Positions 51,801 to 62,416 of a stretch of 64,000 nt of DNA are shown here, piece after piece. The DNA comes from Aptenodytes patagonicus (lineage: Eukaryota > Chordata > Aves > Sphenisciformes > Spheniscidae), in assembly GCF_965638725.1 (NCBI RefSeq), contig NC_134950.1:166570853-166634852 (forward strand). The letters run 5' to 3'. The notes under the pieces are model-generated. The model was not told the origin of the DNA. It ran no database searches and was given only the letters and a program-made list of their open reading frames with translations. The translations under genes and the position numbers were made by a program. Within the stretch, counting starts at the first letter, position 1, and the number at the start of each line of letters is the position of its first letter.

Positions 51801-54800
51801 GAGCAGATTGATCCCCTCTGTTCCCTGAAACTATCACATATGCTTTGCTGCGCTCTTCATTGTAAGACAGCCAAACGAGACTTACATTGCGATCGTAATC
51901 CAGGCCTTGTTTAATCATGTTAAACTTCCTGTTGTCCCGTGGGTCGTTGCCAATACCAGCGCTGTATAACCAGTTACCGTAATTGCTACAAACGTCATAA
52001 TCCACCTTGAGAACAGAGGAAGAAAACAGTAAGAAGGGTTGGGCCGGCCCTTGGTGGATCTTCTCTCCCCATCCACCCCTTATCTCAAGGGGAGAATTCC
52101 TTGCATGGGAATCGGTCTGGCCACGCTGAGGTGGTCAGAGCACTCCCACGTAGGTACAGCCATCTGGCTCAGAAGAGGACCGTGCTGCATGGCTGGTTTG
52201 TACAGCTGGGATCCGCTTCCCAGGCTACTTCACTTCATGGTCCTTAGGCCAGTGAGATAGGTGAAAGTCCAACCAAAGTCCCTCTCTTTCTCAGCTTCCT
52301 TTTTTTTTTAAATCGTTCTCTTTCTGCCATCATCTGGCAGACTTCATGACAACTAGCCCTAGCTTTTGAGTGCTCATATTCCAAGAAACAGTAGCCCAGT
52401 ACATTTCAAATACGAGAGAAAATTCTTCCTGACCAGTTACACAGAGACCACAGACTAACAAAATCATCTCTGCAGATCCTACTAGGCAGATTGGAGAAAA
52501 GTCTAACTCAGACTGTACGGAGTGACTACACAGAGTGTATGAAGAGGCAATCGATACAAACATTGCAGTTTTTTCCCTGCTATACTCGACCTTCATCAGG
52601 CGATAAGCCTCAACTCACAGGGACTTCGCAGAGAGAGGTGCTTTACTACAGGAAACACTAGAGCTCTCATGACGTACTCAGTAGGCTGCACATCGTCAAG
52701 TTATTCTACGTCTAAACAAATAAAAAGCTCTCAAGGATGCTTATGTAAAATGGAGCAAGGCTCCTGAAACAGGCACAAATGAGAGCAGAACATGGTTCAG
52801 TCTGAGTGCTCTTCAGCTGGGCAGGGTGGCTTAGATCCAACATCAGAAGTTTTCCAGTTGTAGGACAATTCAAACCTAGCTCAGGAGGGGAGTGGCAGTG
52901 ATAGCAAATAAGGCGTGGGATCTCTGCGCATTCCTACGCATTGCGAAAGCGTAGGGCTGGCAGCTGCAGCAGAAAGAGTTTGCAAAGACATGTCACTAAG
53001 CAGGTTCAGTGCTGTTCTCCCTTCACTGCAGCTGCAGCATCAACCATTCCACACGGTGATGTTTCCAAAATCTCAGCCACTCCTTGAAGTGGGGAGCTCA
53101 ATGCACCCAGATGGCAGAAGGCCCAGGGGAATGGGCTGTGCCAAGTTCTCTTCCCCTTTCTCTGCAAAGCCAGTCGAGAGCTGGGGTCAGGGTGATCAAT
53201 AGCCAGCTATGCTCACTGTGCACCAGGCTTCCCCTCCCCAGCAGCACTTCCTCCAGTCGGTGAGATAAGGAGGGGAAGAAAGATGCCATCGGAGGCCTGA
53301 TTGTGCGATTAACATGCAGGAAAGCGTGTGTGGGAGGTGAGGGCAAATCCAAGGGGGACTGGAGGAGGCAGGCTCATTTCCCCCTCAGCCTTGCCCCTTC
53401 CTGGCATTCTCTTCTGTTTGTTTCTCTCCCTTTCCTTGGGGCCTGACCCTGTGAATGAAATCATAGCTGAGATATGCTCTGTTCAGGACACCAGAGGTCT
53501 CTGGCCTTTTCCCTGGCTTCAGCGGGTTGCAGAGAGCTTGCCTTAGTCTTCCTGCCCGTCTGGTGTGGATGACAAACACCCTCTTCTTCACAGGCACACG
53601 CAAACACTCGGTGGGCCTTTGCTGGAAGTATCAGAGATGAAATATGCATTGCTTTCCCTTTTTAGAGGCAAGCGAGACAGTTTCAGTTCTGTACTGGCCT
53701 CTACCATTCTGTAGCCATATCTCCCCCATCAAACTGATGTCTCCTGTACGTTACCTGGGGATGCCACCAGGTTAAAGTAACAGAGCTGTCTAGCAATATA
53801 CCAGTGTGACACAAGCTGAAAGGAAGGGACAGAAGGACACAAGGATCAGCCTGTGCCACACCAACCTACAGTGGCAGTCAGCATCTGGGGCTTCCCAAGA
53901 TGAAAGGGCTAGTGCTGAGTGCTAAATCCTACTTCCAGCAAGGCTGGTAACATTCATGCCCATATGAATAAAGGTAACTAACTCAGAGAGCATCTTTCTA
54001 GCGTGAGACCTTCCAGGTCTTCCCCACTTGAGGAACAGGACCTGGAATCTTCCATGGCCCTCTGAGTCTGACTGCAAAGTGAACCAAGCTCCTATCTGAG
54101 GAAGGCAAGGCTGCCCGCCCGTCAGAGCAAAGCCTCAATTCCTGACTCCCAACTCTTAATCAGCTGGTGACTTTGAGTACGAGGCTTGCCTGTACATGAA
54201 GCAAGCTGCCCTCTCTGTGAAATGAAGTCACCTTTGTAACTGCTTTGAAAGCCATAGCTGATAGATGCCATCAAAAGCCAGATACTATGAAACATTCGAA
54301 ACGGTTCTAGTGGCTCACTCTGCAGGACAGGCATGCGCAGATGTGTTTGTGCATTTGCGTGTGTTGTACCACTCTTCTGGAGGGCCACTGTGTGTCATAT
54401 ACAATGCACTCAGGCTACAGGAGTTAGATCATGCATACTGAAATGCAGCCCCTGCTTGGCAAGTCACTGCTACGAAGCTTAGGGCACGCAGGGTATCAGC
54501 TATCTTATACAACCCACTGAAACCGCAAAAGAAATGCACTCAAGGTAAGATTTTCCATCCCAAATTCCTGCCAGGATATGAAGGCTAAGGCCACCACTTT
54601 TCCAATACAAGTTCTCTGGTGCCATGTGCTGGGTGCTCTCACTCTGATCTGGAAAAGCATTACTGCATGGAGCTACCAACACCACTTGCTGGAGGATCCT
54701 GCAGAAGTCCTGCACCGTGTTACTGTGCAAGCCCACCACTGCTCACAGCACTGGTGTGAGACACAGCAATGGGAAGAGCACCCAGATCTTCCTGTAGATC

Positions 54801-57800
54801 CCTGCAGCCAAAGCCATGTCAGAGCCCGGCTCCAAGGAAGCTCAAAAAAAAATTACATACACAAAAAAGGCTCTTTTAATTGCAGATAATGGTGAGGTGA
54901 CTGGGCTTTCTCTGTACCCCCAGCCATCCTAGTGAGTAGAAAGTTTCCTGATTACCTATTGTATCCTGCAGACAAGATCTTTAATTTGAGGCTGATGTGT
55001 CTTTTTCAATCTGTACCGTTCAGCCTGGTGAAGAACAAATGCAGATTATCACCTCCTCAGCCTCAGTTTTCACCACTCAGCTTGGTGCTACTGACAGTCT
55101 CTCCATCAGTATCACCAGAGATAATGGCAACCAAGCAAAGACACACAGAGCTGTACAGAGGGACAGAGCCTGTGCCTCTGAACTGGGGACTGCCAGCCTG
55201 GCAGACCTTCCTAGGAAGAATCTATGGGGACTGACGGAGAAGCAACCCAGCTATTTAACTGTGCTTGCGTGACTGCTGATTGGCATATGAGAAACGAATT
55301 GGTGCTCCAGTTGGCAGGGAAGCTTGTGACTCACCAGAATGAAGAAGGATGCCTCCAGCCGGGGTGGAGCTCTCTGGAAGCTGATCCAGCTATTGTCCAC
55401 ACTCGCCTATTCTTGACTAGATGACTTCCCTGTCCACAGATATCAATGCAAAGCCGCTGTGCCAACACTGGCTTCAGTGGCTAGAACACATTTCTTTTTA
55501 TGTTCTATTTCTGGGCTGTCCTCCTCCCCAGCCTCTGGGGTGAGCAAATCAGAGCACTGTTAACATAATTTATGCTTGAAAGTTTTCTCAAATGTGACAG
55601 ATCTCTGGCTAAAACCCTACATGGAGGATCAAAACTATCACTGCAGACTTCCTAGCTACATCTTGGTTGATGGATTCCCTTTTCTTACGTGAGCTTTGGG
55701 AAGTACATACCATGCAAGCAGTATATACATGCATTTATATCAGCCTGAAAATTACTGATCATCTTCTGTATCCTTCCTTATTAGGCAGAGCTGCCCTCCT
55801 GTCTGTCACTCAGGGCAGGGAGCACAAGCAACTCCAGATACACAAAGGGTTCAGTCTTACCAGCAGGTATTCGAACCATTCTGCCCCCGTCCTCCAGTCT
55901 AGACCCAGGTCCTTGGTGAGAAAGCTGGCGACATTCTGCCGCCCTCTGTTAGACATGAAGCCCGTCGCAGCCAGCTCTCGCATGTTGGCATCGACAAAAG
56001 GAACCCCTGTTTTGCCCTCTGCAGAGACAAAAGACAGCGCTGGGATATGATGACATTATTGGGCACTCATAAACCAACCTGTGGTCATGCATTCACAGCC
56101 ACCCAAGCAGGTAAGACAGTGCCAGTGTACAGCGGCAGGGAGAGATTTCAGTGAGGTTTAGCTGGCGTGCAGCCACTAAGATCCACTGGAAATTAAATGG
56201 GAAATTATACTGAAAATTAAAATGAGGGGAATTTTCGGCACGAAAAAAAGGAACAGAAAAATCTCAGACTGGAAAAACAATGAATAAGGTGGATTGCGGG
56301 GAATTTTGCAGAGCAAAATAAATATACACACAACAGTGAGATGGGCCAAGAACAGAAAAATACTTGACAGGTGACTAATAGCAGAGAGGAATGTATTGGA
56401 CAAGTCCCCAAGGGTTAGCACCTGAGAAGTAGAGAGCCTTGTCTATCGTTAAGGAAAAGATATATTGTACCTGTGTGCAAATGGACACACATGGCATTAA
56501 TGTGAAGAAAGATATATGGGTGTGTATTTCACTGATTCTGATACTTTAATCTGTTAGTCCCTCCAAGTTTTAATTTGAGATATTATGCTTGCTATTCATG
56601 TGACAACAAAGTTATAAAAGCTAAAGAAAAGCAAGGGTATTAAAAGGCTGCGGCACAACGAAAGATGTGATTTATTCTAAGGCTGTTTTAACCTTCTAAG
56701 CAAAACCAATTGGAATAACAATTTAGCATTGATAAGAAGGGCTGGTCAGCCTCTGTGTGACTAAACAGAAGGGACTAACATGTTGTAAACACTTCCACCC
56801 GGGCAGGAAAATCTAACTGCAGCACATCTCACAAAGCATGTACCAGCCGGACAGAGCCTGGCCATTCATGATACCCTGTGGGCCTGCTCCTGTGTGGTGC
56901 TCAGTCTCGGAAGGGAAGCCAAGTATCCTGCACTCACACGGAACTGAGGGGTTGGATTCTTGTTTGGTGGTAACAGTTTAAATGACAGGGCCTGATCATG
57001 CTGAGCGTTCCCCTACATGAATCTGAGTTAGCGTTAGGGCACATGTTAGCATGCGGACACATGGAAACCAAAAGCACGCTTAGCCAAACCCGCGGTTTCT
57101 ACTGACCTTTCCAACAGTCAAAGAGCTGAAGGTTCTTTTTCCAGGGGACCTCTTTACTTTGAAGCCCTATTGAGGGAAAAAATGAACTGCTAATGAAGAC
57201 AAATGCTGACGCAGGCAGTTATTAATAAAACAACGACAGCCAGGGGCACTTTGGTTGACACAAGACATTAGGATGAAGCTCGCCCTCTCAGTGGTATTAC
57301 AAACAAGCCATGTTCCTTCTGCAAAGGTTTAGAGATGATCTGTTCCTCCTTTCAAGTGTTGCAAAGGGGTGTCTCATGCACATGGAGGATGCTCAAGCCC
57401 TAACGGATTTTGATTATTTGTTTTGTTGGTGTTTGCTCTTTTTTTTTACTTAAAAATTACTCAGACCTCACAAGTGGCTGGAGATGTGCTCTGGCCCAAG
57501 CTAGTATTTTCTTGTTCAATTTTACTCCAGGACAATGTTTATGTGAAAACCGTTTCTGTAGCAGATACTGAGCCCAGAATTACCTGGCAGCAGCCCCCGG
57601 TAACACTTTGCTCCTGCAGTGGGGAAGGAACAGATGAGGGGGATGATTTTATGTTTGCAGGGGTCCAGTGGCAATTACAGTCCTCTGTACAGGGGAATGG
57701 GGGCAGCAGGGACGACCCAGCTCTAGCTCCAGACATCTAAAGTTAGGCCCACCACTGGCATCCAGTACGATTTGAGATGCTTTAGGGCATTCGAAACAGC

Positions 57801-60800
57801 CACATAGCCCTGGCAGATGTGACACAGGTGCTGAGGGAGACGTGCTCCTCTGCAGCCACAGCTGGATGCCAGGCAGACTGCCCTAGGGCACCTAAAACAG
57901 TGCTGTATGCTTAAGTGTGGGCAGCTACATCACATGGAGAACAGCTCACCCAACACAGGCATCAGCTGTAGGGTTTCCTGACTATATGGACTAGATACTT
58001 GTTGCTGCACTGAGAGTTCAGACCCCCATTTCATGTGTAAACACCTGCACGTAAGTGACTGGGTCTGGAGCTGAATCTCATTCTGATCCCTATGTAGTGC
58101 AAGGCAGAAAGAATATCTGGTTTCTTGGGATTCACGCTGCTGAGTCAGTTCCTGCTCTGTCCCAGATTCTCTGGTGAACCTGGGAAAGCCCGAAGCCTGG
58201 ATTCTCTCCAAAGATGGAGTGTCTCCGGAAACAGCATCTTTACTCTTATTGTGCTGCTGTTTCCCACCGACATGTGTTAATACTACTCTCCGTGTATAAT
58301 CAGATTTGGGGCAAAAGTCTCAGTGTCTACACTGTGTCCAGCACCGTGGCGTTGAGGCACTTCTGTGCTAACAGTAAGTCCCCAGCAGCATCCCCGGGTG
58401 GTGACACAAGCACTATGAGAAGAACATTTGTACAACACAATGCCGCCAGCCTCTTCTCTTAATTTCCCTGTTGTAAGACCGTACCTTTCCTCTCCAAATA
58501 TGGTGATCCATACACACCTCTTAATGAGAAAATCCTTTTGCCATACTTCAGGGCCACAAATCGAAAGTAATCCCGCCACAGCAGTTCAAACAGGACCCTA
58601 AAACACAAAGCCATGTCTGTATTTCACTGTGGGTCAGATAAAATTACTGAATTAGGATGTTGCTTCCATAGCACCCATCATTAACACCCTGAGGTTTATT
58701 CACAATGGGCAATTTCATGCACCTTCCCATGATACCATTCTTGCCCCAGGCCTACTTATCTAGCTTGCACCTGGATGACTACAGTGAAAGCAAACTTTGC
58801 ATGAGTCACTTGAGAGGCTTTCCTTAACTCTAGTGCAGGAGCAGAATTTCAGGTAACCTGTTTCTCATCCGTCCCTACCGGGATATAATTCTCCAAAGAG
58901 CAGGGCGAGGACCTGATTCAGCTTCATGCTTCCGCATGAGCAAGCATGTCAGCACATTCCAAAGAGCTTTGCGTTGATTTAAGCAATAACCTTTGTAAGG
59001 CACTTAAAGGCACCTTTCAAAACTGGGTTTGCAGTGGTCTAGCTCATGAGATCAGGTGCTAGGCCCGCAGAAAACAGAGAGTTTTATATCAAAACTTCTA
59101 TACAAAAAGAGCTTCTCATAAAATGATGGCACCTCAGCCTCTGAGACCTGCTTCAGCTCTCTGGCATATTAGAAATATTCTGCTCAGCTGATGTTTAGGC
59201 TTACAAGATCTTTCTGGAAAATCTGATTACAAAACAGGACACTGTCCAAATGCTAAAAACTACTGTCATGATACTGAGACTCAATCAATCCCTCATGTGC
59301 AGCCACCACGACCTGTACTTCACTGTACAATTGACTGCAATGCCTGGGAGCTTGACAGCTTCTTTTTTATAATTATTTATCACTTTAAAATGCTTAGATC
59401 ACCATGGCACCCCGGCTGCAGGCAGGCTGGCTGGCTATTAGACAGAAAAACATGAGTATGTTCATTTCTTGAAATCTTTCCTCTCTTGATTTTCTTTGAA
59501 GAGAAAAAAAAAAGCATACACTTCAACAGGCAAAAGGTCGATATTTTATCTGTCATTTGAATTGTAATGAAATTGAATATTTTGGCCAGAATAGTTGCCA
59601 GTGTTTTGCCTGTTCTTCACCAACCACTGTGCTGTTTGATATGTTGCAAATGTAACAAACCAGTATGAAAACATGGTTCTACAGTTTGCACAGACTTTCT
59701 GGTTTGGGGTTTTTTCTATCCAGGTCTAGTGTTAGGCCAGGCTCTAACATGAACCTGCTTCTCCATAAAAGCTCCCTATCAGGCTCTAATTCACAGTGTC
59801 TGGGCAGATCAGAGTGCCGCTCACCACGACAATGAGCAAGTTCAAGGCCAGCCCAGGGATGGATACACTGTCCTCAACTGTCCCCCGGACTCCTTCAGGA
59901 CAACCTGCAGGTAGGCGAGCAGCCAGCGGTGGGGTGAGGAAGAGCACGGGTCACAAGGCTGGATGCATTAAGCCCACTTCCCACTCCCCTCTTCCCCTTT
60001 GCTATGGTGTTGTGGTCATGGTCGAGCAGCCGAGCAAGCGCGGGGCCATTTGCTGGACTGTGCCCAGAGGTCCTTCTGACACCATGTGATTCGTACAAAT
60101 GACACAGTCGCTGAGCCTTTTGGGTGAAACCCTGCTCGTATCCTTAATGTGAGAAACCCTTTGGCTTTTATTTGTAAGTCATTCTTCTTCCTTCTCATCT
60201 AGCCCATAATAACAATACAGAGAGGGATGGTGATGATTTAGAGAGATCAATTTTAATAATCATGAACCACAATTTCCCAGCAATAATAATGACGACTAGC
60301 ATTAATAATCTTTACTTATAAAGTGCCTAAAGCCTCTGGATGTCAAAGGCAGACTAATAAATCCATACTGAAACAGAACTGCAATGCAACCCAGAGGAAG
60401 CAGAGAGCAGGCACAGGAAAAACAAACATTAATTAAGAAGAAAGTTAACAAACCACTCTCTCCCGTGCATGAGATGCTAGTTTCCTTTTCAGAGAAAACA
60501 AGCCACAGTGGTCGTTCAGGGACATACCAGTATGTGCTCTGATTTGCTGTTCTCTCTTTTTCATACTTCTGGATCTGCTCATAAATGTATCGAGGTGAAA
60601 TGCAGCCCAGCGCCAGCCTGAAAGCAGAAGAATGGTGTCCTGAATGCAACGCAGGACTGACAGCTTGATGTCTGCACAGAGGGCGTGGAGGGGCAGTTTT
60701 GTGTTTAGAGTTGTTGTCTGAAAATTTTTGCTTGGTTTGCAGTCATGCCACTGACTTCCCAAACGGCTTTAGTCAAGTTGTATGACTTCCTTGCTACTCT

Positions 60801-62416
60801 TCAAGCTGAGAATCAAAATCCTCCCCTTCCCAGCATATGACTGTTACAGGAGTTTCCAAGCTACTGAGATAAATCATTTTACAGAAGTTTTACAAGTTTT
60901 GCCTAAAAGACTTGATCAGCTGGTGACGTAGCGCACCAATGACAAACCCAGAGACGGATCTCAAATGTCAACCTCTACATCATCTGCCTTAGCTGTTCAA
61001 CAGCCCTCCTTTTACTACAAACCTATTTATCGTACGCTCAGGGCTCCTATTCCTTCAGTACCTTAGTCTCTTATTTTAGCAACCACAGAAGGCAAGTGAC
61101 TTGCTGAAAATCTCAGGTGGGGTAGGAAAACTAGGGAATCAAACCCAGCTCTGGCATTTCAACCCACTGGGCTCCTTCCACTTGTTCCAAATCAGTGCCG
61201 TGCAAGGCAGGAAAGAGCTTGTAGACTCCAACCCCATGGCAAAGGGTGATAAGGCACAACTTTTACCTTGATTTTCCTAGAAATGTATTTTACTGCAATT
61301 TCCCACTAGGGCTCGTGGAAACATTTGGTGTTCTGATAAATTTTGGAAAACAGGAAGAAAGGGCCTGAAGAGTTTTTCCTTAATTGTTGACCAGCTCTAA
61401 CACTTAGAAATGGCCAGTATGAGGCGGCTGCAGTTTGAACTGGTCTGATTTTGATTATCTAACAGAGGAACACTTTGGGGCAGGCAGATCAGGACTGTCT
61501 GCTCTGGGCAAACGGCCAGCTTCGAAAAACTCGAGTGAAGGCCACCCCAGATAAAGAACTTCTGCAGTGCCAGGGGTCCTGGGATCCCAAAGTGCCACCA
61601 GGTGGAGCCATCCACTGCAACCACTGAGGCACAAAGCCAGTTGAAAATAAGAAATCCTGACCTGTAACAGCCTCAAAAAAATGTTTCATATGGCAATTCT
61701 GTCGGGAAAACGCTCCAAATGCTCTCAGCATTAGGCTGAACTGAGTTCTGCTGCTGCAGTTTCAGTCCAGAATTAACTCTGCCCCTTCCAGCACCGGAGA
61801 CTAAAACCCCTAATTACAAGTCATCATATTTACCCAAACAAGAGATCCTTTTGCAATAGGAATAATCAGAAGTGTCTCTTCACCCCACAGAAAAACGGAA
61901 TGGCAGTGAGGTGAGGTGACTTGCCCCACAGTATTCAGCAAACCAGGACTGGATCGAGTTCTGCTACAGCCCCATCAACACGCTGAAGCTACACTTCTTC
62001 CCTGGCTGCTCTCAACCATCCCAGACACACAAAATAGCACAAAGCCAAAGAGAAGTTGTGTGTCTCTCCAGTGCCCTGTCCACATCGCTGCTCCCAACAC
62101 ACTGGGGTCTTGGCATAGTATTGCTACACTTCAGCAATTCCTAATTGCAAGAATGTTCCCAGGGAGCCGCTGCCTGGAAGCGCAATGAAGAGCAGCGCTG
62201 AGGCTGCTCTACACCAACAAAAAGGGCAAGGGAATCACACCTAGACCCCTACCCATGCCCACTGAGCACTCAGCAGCCAGGTAACATCAGTTTGGGAGGG
62301 GAGCAGAGAAGGAGCTTCCAGTCTCACAACAAAAATCTTTACCATGGTGCAAATTTAGTTGAGTAATCCATTCCCACTAGTCCATTCCGAGTCTCCTTGT
62401 AAGATGCAACCAGGTT
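48709..62416 (-). CDS. CRY-DASH: cryptochrome DASH (CRY-DASH), 3' eight coding exons; 5' exons outside window
   Basis: FAD-binding protein of the photolyase/cryptochrome superfamily. DASH members bind FAD and usually MTHF and repair cyclobutane dimers in single-stranded DNA; the animal role is poorly known. Exons are 62343-62416, 60528-60617, 58518-58597, 57107-57166, 55861-56018, 51886-52005, 50667-50843 and 48709-48816. They total 867 nt (288 residues plus stop), with every phase matching and GT-AG ends throughout. This is roughly the C-terminal half, the FAD domain. Diagnostic strings are [93 protein letters not shown] and the tail [10 protein letters not shown]. These match fish and frog CRY-DASH as I remember them better than animal CRY1/2/4 or CPD photolyase. 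No stop or frameshift is visible. It lies in tandem 1.7 kb upstream of MYD88. The symbol is descriptive, as usage varies. Confidence 0.93.
48817..50666 (-). other. CRY-DASH: CRY-DASH last intron
   Basis: About 1.85 kb with no repeat or RNA gene I recognise. Open frames (for example 134-148 codons at 49.5-50.1 kb on opposite strands) overlap one another and have no known product. Confidence 0.75.
50667..50843 (-). CDS. CRY-DASH: CRY-DASH exon, WVPEL and APEWSRHIN motifs
   Basis: 177 nt, phase 0 at both ends; acceptor TTTGCAG, donor GTGAGT. It encodes [35 protein letters not shown], then [16 protein letters not shown]. Reading through the donor adds only about ten residues before a stop, so an intron-retention form would simply lose the tail. 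Confidence 0.94.
50844..51885 (-). other. CRY-DASH: CRY-DASH intron before the WVPEL exon
   Basis: About 1 kb; nothing recognised beyond splice sites. Confidence 0.75.
51886..52005 (-). CDS. CRY-DASH: CRY-DASH exon, [11 protein letters not shown] motif
   Basis: 120 nt, phase 0 at both ends; acceptor TTCTCAAG, donor GTAAGT. It encodes [19 protein letters not shown], then [19 protein letters not shown]. Skipping this exon would keep the frame but remove a conserved Trp of the electron-transfer region. Confidence 0.95.
52006..55860 (-). other. CRY-DASH: CRY-DASH intron, 3.9 kb
   Basis: Contains an ancient SINE relic near 54.14-54.30 kb. Nothing else is recognised; plus-strand open frames of about 100 codons at 54.6-55.2 kb look like chance. 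Confidence 0.75.
54140..54300 (+). mobile_element. ancient amniote SINE relic
   Basis: CTGGTGACTTTGAGTACGAG, CTCTCTGTGAAATGAAG, GTAACTGCTTTGAAAGCC and ATCAAAAGCCAGATACTATG match the order of a MIR-like core followed by a 'gctttgagatcc...aaagccaggtattat' tail. This is the same kind as the copy at 37.7 kb, in the opposite orientation. Confidence 0.5.
55861..56018 (-). CDS. CRY-DASH: CRY-DASH exon, FAD-binding core
   Basis: 158 nt; acceptor TCTCTGCAG, donor GTAAGA. It encodes [30 protein letters not shown], then [18 protein letters not shown]. This is the best conserved FAD-contact block. Confidence 0.95.
57107..57166 (-). CDS. CRY-DASH: CRY-DASH short exon
   Basis: 60 nt; acceptor CCTCAATAG, donor GTCAGT. 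It encodes [19 protein letters not shown]. The donor and acceptor are weaker than their neighbours, but both phases fit exactly. Confidence 0.88.
58518..58597 (-). CDS. CRY-DASH: CRY-DASH exon, ELLWRDYF motif
   Basis: 80 nt; acceptor GTTTTAG, donor GTGTGT. It encodes [19 protein letters not shown] then RIFSLR. The WRDYFRF block is characteristic of DASH proteins. Confidence 0.93.
60528..60617 (-). CDS. CRY-DASH: CRY-DASH exon, ALGCISPR motif
   Basis: 90 nt; acceptor CTTTCAG, donor GTATGT. It encodes [15 protein letters not shown], then [13 protein letters not shown], ending in TG of the next Trp. This is a hallmark segment of the FAD domain. Confidence 0.93.
61078..61175 (-). mobile_element. 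ancient MIR-type SINE relic
   Basis: GGCAAGTGACTTGCTGAAAA, then GGGAATCAAACCCAGCTCTG, then CACTGGGCTCCTTCC follow the antisense MIR core and its flank closely. It lies in a CRY-DASH intron. Confidence 0.6.
61888..61985 (-). mobile_element. possible MIR-type SINE relic
   Basis: GAGGTGACTTGCCCCACAG and CAGGACTGGATCGAGTTCTG resemble the antisense MIR core. It is shorter and weaker than the copy 800 bases to its left. Confidence 0.4.
62343..62416 (-). CDS. CRY-DASH: CRY-DASH exon (first seen in window)
   Basis: 74 nt; acceptor TTGCACAG, donor GTAAAG. It encodes [12 protein letters not shown], then [10 protein letters not shown], and ends TG of a Trp codon. It starts in phase 0, so an upstream exon is required. 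I could not find that exon before the right edge. Confidence 0.9.

Larger units (their letters stand above)
56019..62342 (-). other. CRY-DASH: CRY-DASH introns between the upstream exons
   Basis: Four introns (56019-57106, 57167-58517, 58598-60527, 60618-62342) separate the short exons listed. MIR-like relics lie near 61.08-61.17 kb and 61.89-61.99 kb, and a weaker one near 60.29-60.35 kb. Nothing else is recognised. Confidence 0.75.
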
